DNA of 64,000 bases, from the NCBI GenBank assembly GCA_038200275.1, contig JBBPYC010000075.1, forward strand, positions 1 through 64,000, read 5' to 3'. The notes under the pieces were generated by a model. The model ran no database searches, was not told where the DNA came from, and saw nothing but the letters and a program-made list of their open reading frames with translations. The first letter of the stretch is position 1, and each line of letters begins with the position of its first letter. The translations under genes and the position numbers were made by a program. Shown here piece after piece: positions 53,162 to 62,960 of this stretch. Source of the DNA: JBBPYC01 sp038200275. Its GTDB lineage: Bacteria; Pseudomonadota; Gammaproteobacteria; Burkholderiales; Burkholderiaceae_C.

Positions 53162-53926
53162 ATGTTCACCGAATTCGGCCTCGGCGCCCTGGTCCTGCTG
53201 CTCATCGTCTTCTTCGCGTCCTCGCTGCGCATCCTGCGCGAATACGAACGCGGCGTGGTGTTCCAGCTGGGCCGCTTCTGGAAGGTCAAAGGACCAGGCC
53301 TCGTGCTGCTGATTCCGGGCATCCAGCAGATGGTGAAGGTGGGCTTGCGCGTGGTGGTGCTTGATGTGCCGAGCCAGGACGTGATCTCCAAGGACAACGT
53401 GTCGGTGAAAGTCAATGCAGTACTGTACTTTCGCGTGGTCGATGCCGAGAAAGCGGTGATCGAAGTCGAGAACTATCTGGCTGCAACCAGCCAGCTTGCC
53501 CAGACCACGTTGCGTGCCGTGCTCGGCAAGCACGACTTGGATGAGATGCTGTCCGAGCGCGAGAAGATGAACCTCGACATCCAGAAAATCCTCGAAGCGC
53601 AGACGCAGGACTGGGGTATCAAGGTCACCAACGTCGAGATCAAGCACGTGGACCTGGCCGAGAACATGGTGCGCGCCATCGCGCGCCAAGCCGAAGCCGA
53701 GCGTGAGCGCCGCGCCAAGGTCATTCATGCCGAAGGCGAACTGCAAGCCTCGTACAAGCTGGCTGAGGCCGCTGCTGTCCTGGCCAGAGAACCGCAGGCG
53801 ATACAGTTGCGCTACCTGGAGACCCTGCATGCGATCGGCGCGGACAAGAACTCGACCATCGTGTTCCCGATGCCGCTGGACATCGTTGGCCCGCTGCTCG
53901 ACGCCCTGAAAGGAAACCGACCATGA
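53162..53926 (+). CDS. Slipin (SPFH/stomatin-family) membrane protein
   Basis: 254 residues: one N-terminal hydrophobic hairpin (about 6-25), then the SPFH/band-7 domain (about 25-180) with EYERGVVFQLGRFWKVKGPGLVLLIPGI and VLDVPSQDVISKDNVSVKVNAVLYFRV. A coiled-coil tail follows (about 175-215, ARQAEAERERRAKVIHAEGE). It assembles membrane microdomains. Slipin-NfeD pairing is known; here the order is nfeD then slipin, and the stop overlaps the next start by four bases. Confidence 0.95.
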   Translation: MFTEFGLGALVLLLIVFFASSLRILREYERGVVFQLGRFWKVKGPGLVLLIPGIQQMVKVGLRVVVLDVPSQDVISKDNVSVKVNAVLYFRVVDAEKAVIEVENYLAATSQLAQTTLRAVLGKHDLDEMLSEREKMNLDIQKILEAQTQDWGIKVTNVEIKHVDLAENMVRAIARQAEAERERRAKVIHAEGELQASYKLAEAAAVLAREPQAIQLRYLETLHAIGADKNSTIVFPMPLDIVGPLLDALKGNRP

Positions 53927-54384
53927 AGACCGTGCTGCAGATCGTTAAATCGAAACCGAGCCAACAGGTGCTGTCGGTGCCGCCCGATGCCACCGTGTTC
54001 GATGCGATTCAACTGATGTCCAACAAGAATGTCGGCGCTCTACTTGTGATCGAAAAAGACGGCGGGGACAAAGTCGCCGGCATCGTGACCGAGCGCGATT
54101 ACGCGCGCAAAGTGATCTTGTCCGGCCGCTCCTCTAAGGAGGCCAAGGTACGCGAGATCATGAGCACACCCGTGCGCTGGGTATCGCCGGAGACCAACAG
54201 TGCCGAATGCCTCGCGGTGATGACCGAGCACCGCTTGCGGCATCTGCCGGTGCAAGATGGGGAGCGCCTGCTGGGCCTGGTGTCCATCGGCGACTTGGTG
54301 AAAGACATCATTGCCGAGCAGCAATTTCTGATCGAGCAACTCGAACAATACATTGGCGGCAACAGCCAGATGGGGCAGCCTTAG
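53923..54384 (+). CDS. CBS-domain protein
   Basis: 153 residues with two CBS repeats (about 15-70 and 80-135). The first carries VFDAIQLMSNKNVGALLVIE and VAGIVTERDYARKVIL, the second ECLAVMTEHRLRHLPVQDGERLLGLVSIGDLVK. It would bind adenine nucleotides as a regulatory module, without further domain. Translationally coupled to the slipin gene. Confidence 0.9.
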   Translation: MKTVLQIVKSKPSQQVLSVPPDATVFDAIQLMSNKNVGALLVIEKDGGDKVAGIVTERDYARKVILSGRSSKEAKVREIMSTPVRWVSPETNSAECLAVMTEHRLRHLPVQDGERLLGLVSIGDLVKDIIAEQQFLIEQLEQYIGGNSQMGQP

Positions 54385-54528
54385 CCGAACCGCGCAATCA
54401 GACCGCGCGGGTCTGTCCTACAAGGGATCAGCCGGTTTGCCGCGTGCATCACACGGGTGCGGAACTGAAGATCAAGCAACGCATCTAAGCACTGCTGCTC
54501 AATCGCGTATCACTTAAGGAGTCAAAGA

Positions 54529-54702
54529 ATGCTCACCTGGGCCATCATATTTTTCGTTGTTTCATTGATTGCCGGCTTTTTCGGCTTCTCCGGCGTGTCA
54601 GCGGCGACTTCCGGCATTGCCAAGATCTTGTTCTACATCGCGATCGTCATCTTCATCATCTTCTTGGTGATGGCATTGATGGGCGGCGCACTGGTGCTAT
54701 GA
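54529..54702 (+). CDS. DUF1328 (UPF0391) small membrane protein, YtjA-like
   Basis: 57 residues, beginning MLTWAIIFFVVSLIAGFFGFSGV and ending FLVMALMGGALVL: two membrane helices around a short SAATSGIAK loop, the whole being typical of UPF0391. AAGGA lies eight bases upstream of ATG 54529. Function unknown; relatives are often stress-induced. Confidence 0.9.
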   Translation: MLTWAIIFFVVSLIAGFFGFSGVSAATSGIAKILFYIAIVIFIIFLVMALMGGALVL

Positions 54703-54724
54703 CGGGCAGCACGATGTAACCCAA

Positions 54725-54746
54725 CGATCGCCTTCTTGGGCGATCG
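54725..54746 (+). terminator. Short hairpin after the DUF1328 gene
   Basis: CGATCGCC (54725-54732) and GGCGATCG (54739-54746) form a perfect 8-bp stem with a six-base loop. It is directly followed by the strong terminator at 54747. Confidence 0.55.
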
Positions 54747-54801
54747 ACAAATGGCCGGGCTCGGTACGACTTCGTACGGACACCCGGCCATTTGTTTTTT
54801 T
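54747..54801 (+). terminator. Strong intrinsic terminator of the nfeD-slipin-CBS-DUF1328 cluster
   Basis: ACAAATGGCCGGG (54747-54759) pairs perfectly with CCCGGCCATTTGT (54783-54795). The loop contains a second hairpin (GTACGA/TCGTAC), and seven T follow (54795-54801). It ends just 15 bases before the M20 gene ATG. Confidence 0.85.
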
Positions 54802-54816
54802 GGCAAGATGCAAACC

Positions 54817-56307
54817 ATGAACACCACACCGACCCTTGAAGACTCTGGCGATACCGCACTACTCGATCCGGTGGCTGCCCAGACCGAAATAGACCGTGCC
54901 TGGGACAACGATCTGGTTCGGCAGTTGTCCGACTACATCGAGATCCCCGCCAAGTCGCCTTCGTTCGACAGCGCGTGGGCCGCGCACGGCCACATCGAGA
55001 CCGTGCTGCGCCGCGCTGCTGCCTGGGTCGAGGCACAGCACATCGAAGGGTTGAAACTCGAAGTGATCCGCATCGATGGTCGCACGCCGGTGCTGTTCTT
55101 CGAAGTGCCCAAGCGCGGCGCGGCCGGGGACTCGACCGTGCTGATGTACGGCCACCTGGACAAGCAGCCCGAGTTCAACGGCTGGCGCAGCGACCTCGGC
55201 CCCTGGACGCCCAAGTACGAGAACGGCAAGCTGTACGGCCGCGGTGGCGCGGACGATGGTTATGCGGTCTATGCCGCGATCACTGCGATCGAGGAGTTGC
55301 AGCGGCAAAACGTTGCGCACCCACGCATCGTCGGGCTGATCGAGACATGTGAAGAGTCGGGTTCGTACGATCTGCTTCCCTACGTCGATGCGTTGCGCGC
55401 GCCCGGTGCCGACCGGCTCGGCGACGTCGCACTCGTGGTGTGCCTGGACAGCGGCGCCGGCAACTACGACCAGCTCTGGCTGACCACGTCCCTGCGCGGT
55501 ATGGCCAGCGGCACGTTGAAAGTCGAGGTGCTGACGGAAGGCGTGCATTCGGGCGATGCATCTGGCCTGGTGCCGTCGAGCTTTCGGATCATGCGGCAGG
55601 TGCTTGATCGGCTCGAAGACAGCGCCACCGGCCGTCTGCTGCCCGCGAACTTCCATTGCGAAGTGCCGCCTGAGCGGCTCGCTCAAGCCAAGCAGACCGC
55701 AGCGATCCTCGGCGACGAAATCTACAAGCGTTTTCCTTGGGCCAGTTATGACTGCGGCGGCTCGCAACAGACCGTGCTGCCGACCACGACCGATCCGGTG
55801 CAGGCGTTGCTGAACCGCACCTGGATGCCGACGTTATCGGTCACCGGTGCGCAGGGATTGCCTGCTTTGGGCGATGCGGGCAATGTGCTGCGGCCGTACA
55901 CCGCGTTCAAGCTGTCGCTGCGATTGCCACCACTGATCGAGGCAGATGTGGCAGTACAGCAGTTGAAGGCGCTGCTCGAAGACAACGCGCCGTACCAGGC
56001 CAAGGTCACGTTCGAGTGCAATGGCGGCTCCAACGGCTGGAACGCGCCGGCCTCAGCGAGTTGGTTCGATGCGGCGTTGAATGAGGCGAGTCAAGCGTTC
56101 TACGGCGCACCGAGCGCTACGATCGGCCAAGGCGGAACCATCCCGCTGATGAACCTGCTGCAACGCGGTTTCCCGCAGGCGCAAATGATGGTGGTCGGCG
56201 TGCTTGGCCCACGCAGCAACGCGCACGGACCGAATGAGTTTCTGCATGTGCCGTATGCAAAGCGGCTGACCGCCGCGGTGGCGCATGTGATCAGCCGGAT
56301 GCCGTAA
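54817..56307 (+). CDS. M20-family metallopeptidase (dipeptidase-like)
   Basis: 496 residues from ATG 54817 (54808 also in frame). Metal ligands are in the expected order: His/Asp in MYGHLDKQPEF, Asp in GRGGADDGYAVY, the Glu pair in ETCEESGSY, Asp in CLDSGAGN and His in NAHGPNEFLHV. It is likely a di-zinc exopeptidase or dipeptidase of the CNDP/ArgE group. The N-terminus (about 1-35) is an extension. There is no room for a promoter between the terminator and this start, unless the promoter lies inside the terminator or upstream readthrough is used. Confidence 0.92.
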   Translation: MNTTPTLEDSGDTALLDPVAAQTEIDRAWDNDLVRQLSDYIEIPAKSPSFDSAWAAHGHIETVLRRAAAWVEAQHIEGLKLEVIRIDGRTPVLFFEVPKRGAAGDSTVLMYGHLDKQPEFNGWRSDLGPWTPKYENGKLYGRGGADDGYAVYAAITAIEELQRQNVAHPRIVGLIETCEESGSYDLLPYVDALRAPGADRLGDVALVVCLDSGAGNYDQLWLTTSLRGMASGTLKVEVLTEGVHSGDASGLVPSSFRIMRQVLDRLEDSATGRLLPANFHCEVPPERLAQAKQTAAILGDEIYKRFPWASYDCGGSQQTVLPTTTDPVQALLNRTWMPTLSVTGAQGLPALGDAGNVLRPYTAFKLSLRLPPLIEADVAVQQLKALLEDNAPYQAKVTFECNGGSNGWNAPASASWFDAALNEASQAFYGAPSATIGQGGTIPLMNLLQRGFPQAQMMVVGVLGPRSNAHGPNEFLHVPYAKRLTAAVAHVISRMP

Positions 56308-56431
56308 AGCCCGGTTGCCAGTCATCGAACGCTGCCGGTTTGGCCCGCGTTCGCTGCCTGACTGGAAAATCTGAACTGAAACACCTGGAGGCGCTTGCCC
56401 AGCCAAGCGCCTCTCGCTCTGATTTTCAGAG

Positions 56432-57028
56432 CTAACCGTGCAACTTGCGTTCCACTTCCTGTTCGTCGCCCAGGCCTTCGTCCGGCACTTGGCCATGCGG
56501 CGTCATGCGGTCGATCAACGAGGGCAACAAGCTGGCCAGCAACGGCGCAAGCATCGACGCGTTGATGCCGAAGCGGCTGGCCAGGTTGCTGATCGTGTCC
56601 TGACCCAACGCCTGGTTTACCTGATCGCCTGAGACGTCCTCGTTCTGTCCATTGCCAACCCAGGAACGCGCCTTGTCGCCCAGGCCGGCCTGATCGAACT
56701 TGTGCAGCAAGCCGCCAAGGCCGCCGGCCTGACCGTTGTTGCCGAGCAGCGAGCCCAGCATGCCGGCCAGCCCGCCGCCGCCGGCGCTGCCGGACATACC
56801 CTGACCTGCACCGCCGAACAGCCCGCCGAGCATGTCGCCCAGCCCACCGCTGCCACCGCTGTTGTTTTGCATCTGCCCAGGCATGCCGCCGCCTTGCTGC
56901 TGGCCACCACCCATCAAGCCGCCGAGCAAATCACCCAGGCCCCCGCCGGTTGAGCCGCCTTGCGCGTGGCCCTGCTGATTGCTACCGCCGCGCATCGCCG
57001 CGCCCAGCACATCGTCAAGTAGTCCCAT
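56432..57028 (-). CDS. YidB/DUF937-family protein
   Basis: 198 residues. Low-complexity Gly/Gln/Met-rich N-terminal half, with DVLGAAM and repeated GLGDLLGGLMGGGQQQGG-type segments. The conserved DUF937 core follows (about 100-180: GLGGLLHKFDQAGLGDKARSWVGNGQNEDVSGDQVNQALG and LPSLIDRMTPHGQVP). Function unknown; YidB homologues are soluble and found with stress-related genes. Both repeats and the core suggest polymerisation potential. Confidence 0.87.
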   Translation of the reverse strand: MGLLDDVLGAAMRGGSNQQGHAQGGSTGGGLGDLLGGLMGGGQQQGGGMPGQMQNNSGGSGGLGDMLGGLFGGAGQGMSGSAGGGGLAGMLGSLLGNNGQAGGLGGLLHKFDQAGLGDKARSWVGNGQNEDVSGDQVNQALGQDTISNLASRFGINASMLAPLLASLLPSLIDRMTPHGQVPDEGLGDEQEVERKLHG

Positions 57029-57080
57029 GAATGTCTCCGTTGGATGAAGCGAATATCAAGCGTAGCACCCACCGCAGAAT

Positions 57081-58256
57081 TCATGTGCCAGAAATCGGCG
57101 CTCTGCGCTGTCGGAGCGCTAGCCAAATCAACGCCGCACCGGTCAGCACCACCGGCACCAGCGAGCCATAGTTCAGCAACGTCCAGCCCTGCGTCGTGAC
57201 CAGCACGCCGGAAGAAAACGACGTGATCGCCAGCGTCGCGAACACAAAGAAGTTCAATGCGCCCTGTGCCCGGTCGCGTTCTTCCGGTGTGTACGCCGTC
57301 AGAGACAACGTGGTGCTGCCCGTGAACAAGAAATTCCAACCCACGCCCAGCATGAACAGCGCACCCAGAAAGTGGTGCAACTCGACACCCGACAACGCCA
57401 GCGCGATGCAGGCCAGGTTCAGCACCACGCCGATGCTCATGATCGGCAGCACGCCGAAACGCCGAATCAGATGCCCGGTGAAAAAGCCCGGCGCGAACAT
57501 GCCGATCACGTGCCATTCCAGCACCAGCGCCGCGTCGGAAAACGGCAGCCCGTAGTTCTGCATCGCAATTGGTGTGGACGCCATCAACAGGTTCATTACG
57601 CCGTAGCCCAATGCGCCGGCTGCTGCCGCCACGACGAACACCGGCTGGCGCATGATTTCACCGAGCGGCCGACCGCCACCGCCTTCGACTTTCGCCACCG
57701 GCGGTGCGAACTCGATCAACGAGAGCAGTCCCAACGAAAGCAACGCCACCACGGCCAGCGCGATGTAGGCACCGGCAAACGGCACCGCGAACCAGTCGCG
57801 CGACTGAGCCGCCAGGTTCGGCCCGAGCACCGCGCCCAGCAGACCACCTGCCATCACCAGTGAGATCGCTTTCTCGCGCGCGGGCGCCAGTGCCAATTCG
57901 GCCGCTGCGAAACGATACAGCTGCGCGTTTGCGTTGTAGTAGCCCGCAATCACAGTGGCTGCGCACAACAGCCAGAAGTTGCGGCTGAACGCTGCGTAAG
58001 CACACAGCAGTGCCGAACCGAGTGCGACCAGCAACCCAAGCTGAAACGACTTCTTGCGCCCGTACGCGCTCTGCGTGCGCGCCACGATCGCGGTAGACAG
58101 CGCGCCGCCCACCACATACCCCATCACTGGAACCGTCGCCATCCAGCCCAGCGGCGCCAGCGCCAGCCCGACCAGCCCGTTGATCGCAATGAACGTGACG
58201 TTGTTGGTCAGGAACAAGCCCTGACAGATGGCGAGGAGCCAGAGGTTGCGATTCAT
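57081..58256 (-). CDS. Major facilitator superfamily transporter
   Basis: 391 residues, 12 predicted spans, starting MNRNLWLLAICQGLFLTNNVTFIAINGLVG. The A-loop ARTQSAYGRKKSFQLG and a central cytoplasmic loop (about 185-205, EFAPPVAKVEGGGGRPLGE) give the 6+6 plan. Closest in appearance to YfcJ/arabinose-efflux-like permeases; the substrate is unknown. Confidence 0.85.
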   Translation of the reverse strand: MNRNLWLLAICQGLFLTNNVTFIAINGLVGLALAPLGWMATVPVMGYVVGGALSTAIVARTQSAYGRKKSFQLGLLVALGSALLCAYAAFSRNFWLLCAATVIAGYYNANAQLYRFAAAELALAPAREKAISLVMAGGLLGAVLGPNLAAQSRDWFAVPFAGAYIALAVVALLSLGLLSLIEFAPPVAKVEGGGGRPLGEIMRQPVFVVAAAAGALGYGVMNLLMASTPIAMQNYGLPFSDAALVLEWHVIGMFAPGFFTGHLIRRFGVLPIMSIGVVLNLACIALALSGVELHHFLGALFMLGVGWNFLFTGSTTLSLTAYTPEERDRAQGALNFFVFATLAITSFSSGVLVTTQGWTLLNYGSLVPVVLTGAALIWLALRQRRAPISGT

Positions 58257-58454
58257 CGCGCGATCTTAAGGTGGTCTTGAAGGCCAACTGGGTTTGCTAC
58301 TATTTTAGTAGCTAAAAGTGATTACTGCATCAAAGCCCGCAGCCACTTCCGATCGAATTGGACACTTTGCAACAGATGCTCACGCCGGCCGATGCTGAAG
58401 TATTGTGTGACCTGGAATGAACTTGGCGCCTTTTTTGTTATCCGGGACCACCGC

Positions 58455-60701
58455 ATGAAAATTAACTGGTTTCCTTTCCGCCCAGCAACCCGACTGGTCG
58501 CCCTGCTGGTCACGTTCGCACTGCACGGCTGCGGCGGTGGGAGCGGCGATAGGCCACCGACCACCCCCGATGGCGATCTCGGCACTGGCACGCCTACGCT
58601 GCCCCCAAGCACCCTGGCACCGACGATCGGCGAGCAGCCGTCCAGCACCATCGTCTCGGCCCGGCAGACCGCGCACTTCCAAGTCATGCCGCGTGACGAC
58701 GTGCCGGTGGCCTATCAGTGGCAGCGCAATGGGGTCGACATTCCAGGTGCCACGCGGTTCACTTATCAGGCGGTGGCGCAGTCATCGGACACTGGCGCGC
58801 GGTATCAAGCGCGCCTGAGCAACGCAGCGGGCAGCGTGACGAGTGAGGCGGCCGTGCTCACGGTGCTTGATGCGCCCACCGGCATGCTGTCGCTGCTGGC
58901 CGGTGCGATCGGCGGCGTGGGCAACTTGGACGGCACCGGTGCCGCAGCGCGTTTCGACGGCATGTCGGGCCTGGGGATCGATGCGGCAGGCAACGTGCTA
59001 GTGGCGGATGGAGACGATTTCGGCGCCGGTGGCGGGGTACGCCGCGTCACGCCGCAAGGGGTTGTCAGCACGCTCGACCGTGGCCCCCGGGGCGCAACAG
59101 GCATCGCAACGGACCCGGCCGGCAACATCTACACCACCGTGCCGGGTCGCAACGCCGCGCTTTATCGGCTCACACCGGACCGCAGCGCTCAATCGCCGGC
59201 TACGCCGCTCTTGTCGCATAACCCAGTTGCCATCGCACTCGACGCCGCAGGCCAGCTCATCGTGGCAGACGACACCACGATCAGGCGGATCGATCCCGCT
59301 TCTGGTCAATCTACGGTGCTCGCTGGCGGCAGTACCGCGTCGCCGCCGCAAAGCGTCAAGGTCTGCGCGCTTGCGGTCGATGCGGCCGGCCACATCGTTT
59401 TCACCGATGCGTTCGCCAATACGGTGCGCCGCCTTGGGCCCGACGGCACCATCACGACCGTGGTGCCAGCGTCGGCTGGCCTGCAACGCCCGTGCGGTCT
59501 GGCGATCGATTCGCTGGGCAGCCTGCTGGTTTCCGACTCCGGCAACGCGGTGATCCGCAAGATCACTCCCAGCGGCGCGGTCTCAGTGATCGCTGGCGCG
59601 ATCGGCAGCAGCGGCATGCGGGACGGCTCAGCTGCCGACGCACGGTTCACCGCACCCAATCGCCTTGCGCTGGCCCCGAACGGCGACCTCTACATCGCCG
59701 ACAACCACACCCTGCGCCGGCTCGACGCAGCGGGCAACGTCATGACGATCGCCGGGCTGGCCGGGCCGACCGGGCCGGCGTTCGGGCCCTACCACGCAAC
59801 CGATGGCACCGGCAATGTGTACGTCGCCGTGCAAACCTCCGTTGCCCGGGACAGCGACTATTCGCTGCAGAAAATCGCGCCGACCGGCAGCGCAACGACG
59901 CTTGCAAGCGGCTTGCACGATCCGCAGGGCGTCGCGCTGGATGATGCTGACAACGTCTACATCGCCGATCGGCGGTCGAACTGTGTTGGCGGCCAATCGG
60001 ACTGCGTGCCGTACGGGCTCGTGTTGAAGTTCGATGCGGCCCGATCGAGTCTCGGTGTTCTCGCGGGTTCGTCGCCGGCGTCAGCGAGCCCGGGTGGGAG
60101 TGACGTTGACGGTGGCGCAACCGATACGCGTTTCAGGGCCGATCTGGGTGCCTTGGCGGTGGACGCGGCCGGCGATGTCTACGTGGGACAAACGTCGTCC
60201 ATCCGCAAGGTCAGCCGTGGCGGCGTGGTGCGTACCTTCACGACGAAGACCGGTGCCGTCGGTCTCGCAGTCGATCGTTCAGGCAGCAACGCAGTCTATG
60301 CGGCCGCGTGCACCGGGGTGGCAGGGGTCGGACAGGTTTTCTCCTTCGGGCAACTGTCGCGCATCGATCCGTCTGGCAATCTCACGGTGCTGGGCGACGC
60401 GGGTCAGGGCGCCGATCCCACGAACGCGGAAGCCCAAGCCGCGAAGAATGCCTGCCCCGCGGGCATCGCCCTCGATCCAGCAGGCAACCTGTTCATCGCC
60501 TATCCGGGTCTGCACAACGTGCGCAAGCGGACCCCGGCTGGGGTCGGCACCACCATTGCGGGTCAACTCTCTCGGCGTGGTATCACGCTGGGCCCGCTGC
60601 CTGCAACGCTGCTGTCGCCCACGGATGTGAGCTTCGGCCCAGCAGGCAACCTGATCATCGGTTCGACGCAGGCGCTCTTGCAGGCGCGGTTTGACAAGTG
60701 A
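58455..60701 (+). CDS. NHL-repeat beta-propeller lipoprotein 1
   Basis: 748 residues from ATG 58455, giving a lipoprotein signal with the lipobox-type LLVTFALHGCGGG (Cys about 28). A short linker and an Ig-like domain (about 55-140) precede multiple NHL repeats (about 145-735) with units like GLGIDAAGNVLVADG and RKITPSGAVSVIAG. Such proteins are exported propellers that bind proteins or polysaccharides. It is followed after 48 bases by a paralogue. A start at 58392 is open but lacks the signal. Confidence 0.9.
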   Translation: MKINWFPFRPATRLVALLVTFALHGCGGGSGDRPPTTPDGDLGTGTPTLPPSTLAPTIGEQPSSTIVSARQTAHFQVMPRDDVPVAYQWQRNGVDIPGATRFTYQAVAQSSDTGARYQARLSNAAGSVTSEAAVLTVLDAPTGMLSLLAGAIGGVGNLDGTGAAARFDGMSGLGIDAAGNVLVADGDDFGAGGGVRRVTPQGVVSTLDRGPRGATGIATDPAGNIYTTVPGRNAALYRLTPDRSAQSPATPLLSHNPVAIALDAAGQLIVADDTTIRRIDPASGQSTVLAGGSTASPPQSVKVCALAVDAAGHIVFTDAFANTVRRLGPDGTITTVVPASAGLQRPCGLAIDSLGSLLVSDSGNAVIRKITPSGAVSVIAGAIGSSGMRDGSAADARFTAPNRLALAPNGDLYIADNHTLRRLDAAGNVMTIAGLAGPTGPAFGPYHATDGTGNVYVAVQTSVARDSDYSLQKIAPTGSATTLASGLHDPQGVALDDADNVYIADRRSNCVGGQSDCVPYGLVLKFDAARSSLGVLAGSSPASASPGGSDVDGGATDTRFRADLGALAVDAAGDVYVGQTSSIRKVSRGGVVRTFTTKTGAVGLAVDRSGSNAVYAAACTGVAGVGQVFSFGQLSRIDPSGNLTVLGDAGQGADPTNAEAQAAKNACPAGIALDPAGNLFIAYPGLHNVRKRTPAGVGTTIAGQLSRRGITLGPLPATLLSPTDVSFGPAGNLIIGSTQALLQARFDK

Positions 60702-60749
60702 ATGCACAAATGCAGCAGTGCACCGCAGGCCAGTTCACAAACGATTGAA

Positions 60750-62960
60750 ATGAACAAACGAGCTATTTCTCAGTTGCTGGCGCTGCCGCACCACTTGCGT
60801 CTGGTGGCTCTGTCCGGTGCCCTGACGCTCGTCGCCTGTGGTGGCGGCGGTGGCGGCAGCGACGCCATGAACACGCAGCCTGCACCGTCGCTGCCACCCG
60901 TCGTGAATGACCCGCAACCCGAGCCGGTGCCGCCGCCGGTCGCACTCAAAGGCACGCTCTCGGTGCTCGCTGGCTCACTCGGCGGCGCAGGCAATCTCGA
61001 TGGTGCGGGCACCGCTGCGCGCTTCAACTACCCGTCGGGGCTTGCGGTCGGGCCGGCGGGCGATTTGTATGTGGCCGACACACTCAACCGTCGCATCCGC
61101 AAGGTCACGCCCGCCGGGGTCGTCAGCACGGTCGCTGGCTCGGGTCAGTTGGGCTATGCCGATGGGCCGGCTGTGCAGGCATCGTTTTGTACTCCCACCA
61201 GCGTGGCAGTCGGCCCCGACGGCAGCGTTTTCGTGGTGGACAGCCCCACGGTGCGCAAGATCGACCCTGCCGGCAACGTCAGAACCCTTGCAGGCGCAAC
61301 CACCAGTGTTTGTGACCGGAGGGGCCCATTTATCGGCGGGGTTGCGCCAAAGTCACCCATTGCTGTCGCAGTCGACGCATTGGGCGTTGCCTACATCACC
61401 GACGCATTCGCCCATGCGGTCTATACGCTCACGCCGTCCGGCACGTTGAGCGTGCTGGCCGAGAACATCGACCCCTTCACCAACCCAATTTTCTCGGGCT
61501 ACCAGGGTCCCGTCGGCATCGCACTCGATGCGAACCGCAACGTCTTCGTGACCGGCTCGCAGCCCAACGTCGGGCTCGGTTCCCGCAACATCCTGCGCAT
61601 CACGCAGACGGGCGAGATCACGACGGTGCTGCCGGCGTCTGCCGCGCTTGGCGCGATGGGTGGTCTTGCCAGCGACGCGGCCGGCAACTTGTACGGCGTG
61701 GACTCGGTTCTTCGGGTGGTGCGCAAGGTCACACCAGCCGGCAACATCTCGATCATTGCCGGGCTGGACGACTACTACGAGCCGGGGGGGCGGATACGAG
61801 GCAGCGTGGATGGCCCGCTGGGCACGGGCCGGCTGGCCGCGCCGCAAGGCGTTGCGGTGGCGGCAGACGGCACGGTCTACGTGTCGGATGCGGAGTCGGA
61901 CCCCGAGGCCTACACCATCCGCCGGATCGATGCGACCACGGGCGTGCTCTCGACCCTCGTCGGTCGGGTGCCACGGGGTCCTTTCTTCGGGCCGCATGCC
62001 ACCGATCGGGCAGGCAACGTGTTTGTGGCGGTGCCCGTGTTGGACAGCGCCAACGGGCAGATCCGGCAGTACGCAGTTCTACGCATCACACCGGACGGAA
62101 CAGCGACCACGCTGGTGCCGGGTGGCTTGTATGGGCCACGCGGCATGGCGGTCGACGGCGCCGGGAATCTCTTCGTGGCGGATGCCCGAGGGTGCTACCC
62201 AGGCGTCGTCTTCTGCGCAACAACGCCCACGGTGGTGCGCAAGATCACGCCGCAGGGTGAGATGTCGGTATTCGCGGGGCAGTCGGAGGGCGCCGGCACG
62301 CTGCCTCGCCCTGACATAGACGGCATTGGCAATGCGGCGTCGCTGAATGGCATACAGGGCATGACGATCGATCCGGTGGGCAATCTGTACCTTGCTCAGT
62401 ACTACGGCGCGCCGCTGCGCAAGATCACACCGGAGGGCGTCGTCTCCACCATTGCCGTGACCTTGCCCGGCACGGAACAGTTTCTCAACGCAGTGGCAGC
62501 CGATGCGGCTGGCAACATCTTTCTGACTTCCTGCGCAAGGCCCAAGATGTCCGAGAGGGAGCCGCCGAACGCAGCGATCTTCAAAGTGGATCCAAGCGGC
62601 AACCTCACCCAACTTGCCGGCTCTCTGACGGAAGTCGGTTATGTGGATGGACCCGGTACACAAGCACGATTTGCGGCGATTCGGGGAAGTACCTTCGGGG
62701 TAGGCGCTGTGTGTCCGAGCGGCCTGACGCTTGACACCGCGGGCAACCTCTACGTCGCCGATACCGGCAACCACGTGGTGCGCAAGATCACGCCCCAAGG
62801 TGTGGTCAGCACGGTGGTCGGCCAACGGGGCGTGCGCGGGATCGCACCCGGATCCTTGCCGGCCAGCTTGCAGCAGCCGAGGGGCGTGAGCTTCGACGGC
62901 GCGGGCAATCTGTATGTCTTGTCCGCTTATGGGCTGGTGAAGGTGCAGTTCCATCAGTGA
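60750..62960 (+). CDS. NHL-repeat beta-propeller lipoprotein 2
   Basis: 736 residues from ATG 60750 (MNKRAISQLLALPHHLRL), with lipobox LSGALTLVACGGGGGG (Cys about 29). A Pro-rich linker follows (about 35-75), then NHL repeats to the end (about 70-730), for example GLAVGPAGDLYVADTLNRRIRKVTPAGVVSTVAG. It differs from copy 1 by lacking an Ig-like domain. The C-terminal half is close in DNA to the third copy. Confidence 0.9.
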   Translation: MNKRAISQLLALPHHLRLVALSGALTLVACGGGGGGSDAMNTQPAPSLPPVVNDPQPEPVPPPVALKGTLSVLAGSLGGAGNLDGAGTAARFNYPSGLAVGPAGDLYVADTLNRRIRKVTPAGVVSTVAGSGQLGYADGPAVQASFCTPTSVAVGPDGSVFVVDSPTVRKIDPAGNVRTLAGATTSVCDRRGPFIGGVAPKSPIAVAVDALGVAYITDAFAHAVYTLTPSGTLSVLAENIDPFTNPIFSGYQGPVGIALDANRNVFVTGSQPNVGLGSRNILRITQTGEITTVLPASAALGAMGGLASDAAGNLYGVDSVLRVVRKVTPAGNISIIAGLDDYYEPGGRIRGSVDGPLGTGRLAAPQGVAVAADGTVYVSDAESDPEAYTIRRIDATTGVLSTLVGRVPRGPFFGPHATDRAGNVFVAVPVLDSANGQIRQYAVLRITPDGTATTLVPGGLYGPRGMAVDGAGNLFVADARGCYPGVVFCATTPTVVRKITPQGEMSVFAGQSEGAGTLPRPDIDGIGNAASLNGIQGMTIDPVGNLYLAQYYGAPLRKITPEGVVSTIAVTLPGTEQFLNAVAADAAGNIFLTSCARPKMSEREPPNAAIFKVDPSGNLTQLAGSLTEVGYVDGPGTQARFAAIRGSTFGVGAVCPSGLTLDTAGNLYVADTGNHVVRKITPQGVVSTVVGQRGVRGIAPGSLPASLQQPRGVSFDGAGNLYVLSAYGLVKVQFHQ

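Noticed and set aside
54399..54415. CAGACC/GGTCTG hairpin after the CBS gene as a terminator
   Set aside because: A 6-bp stem without a T-run; transcription probably continues to the DUF1328 gene.
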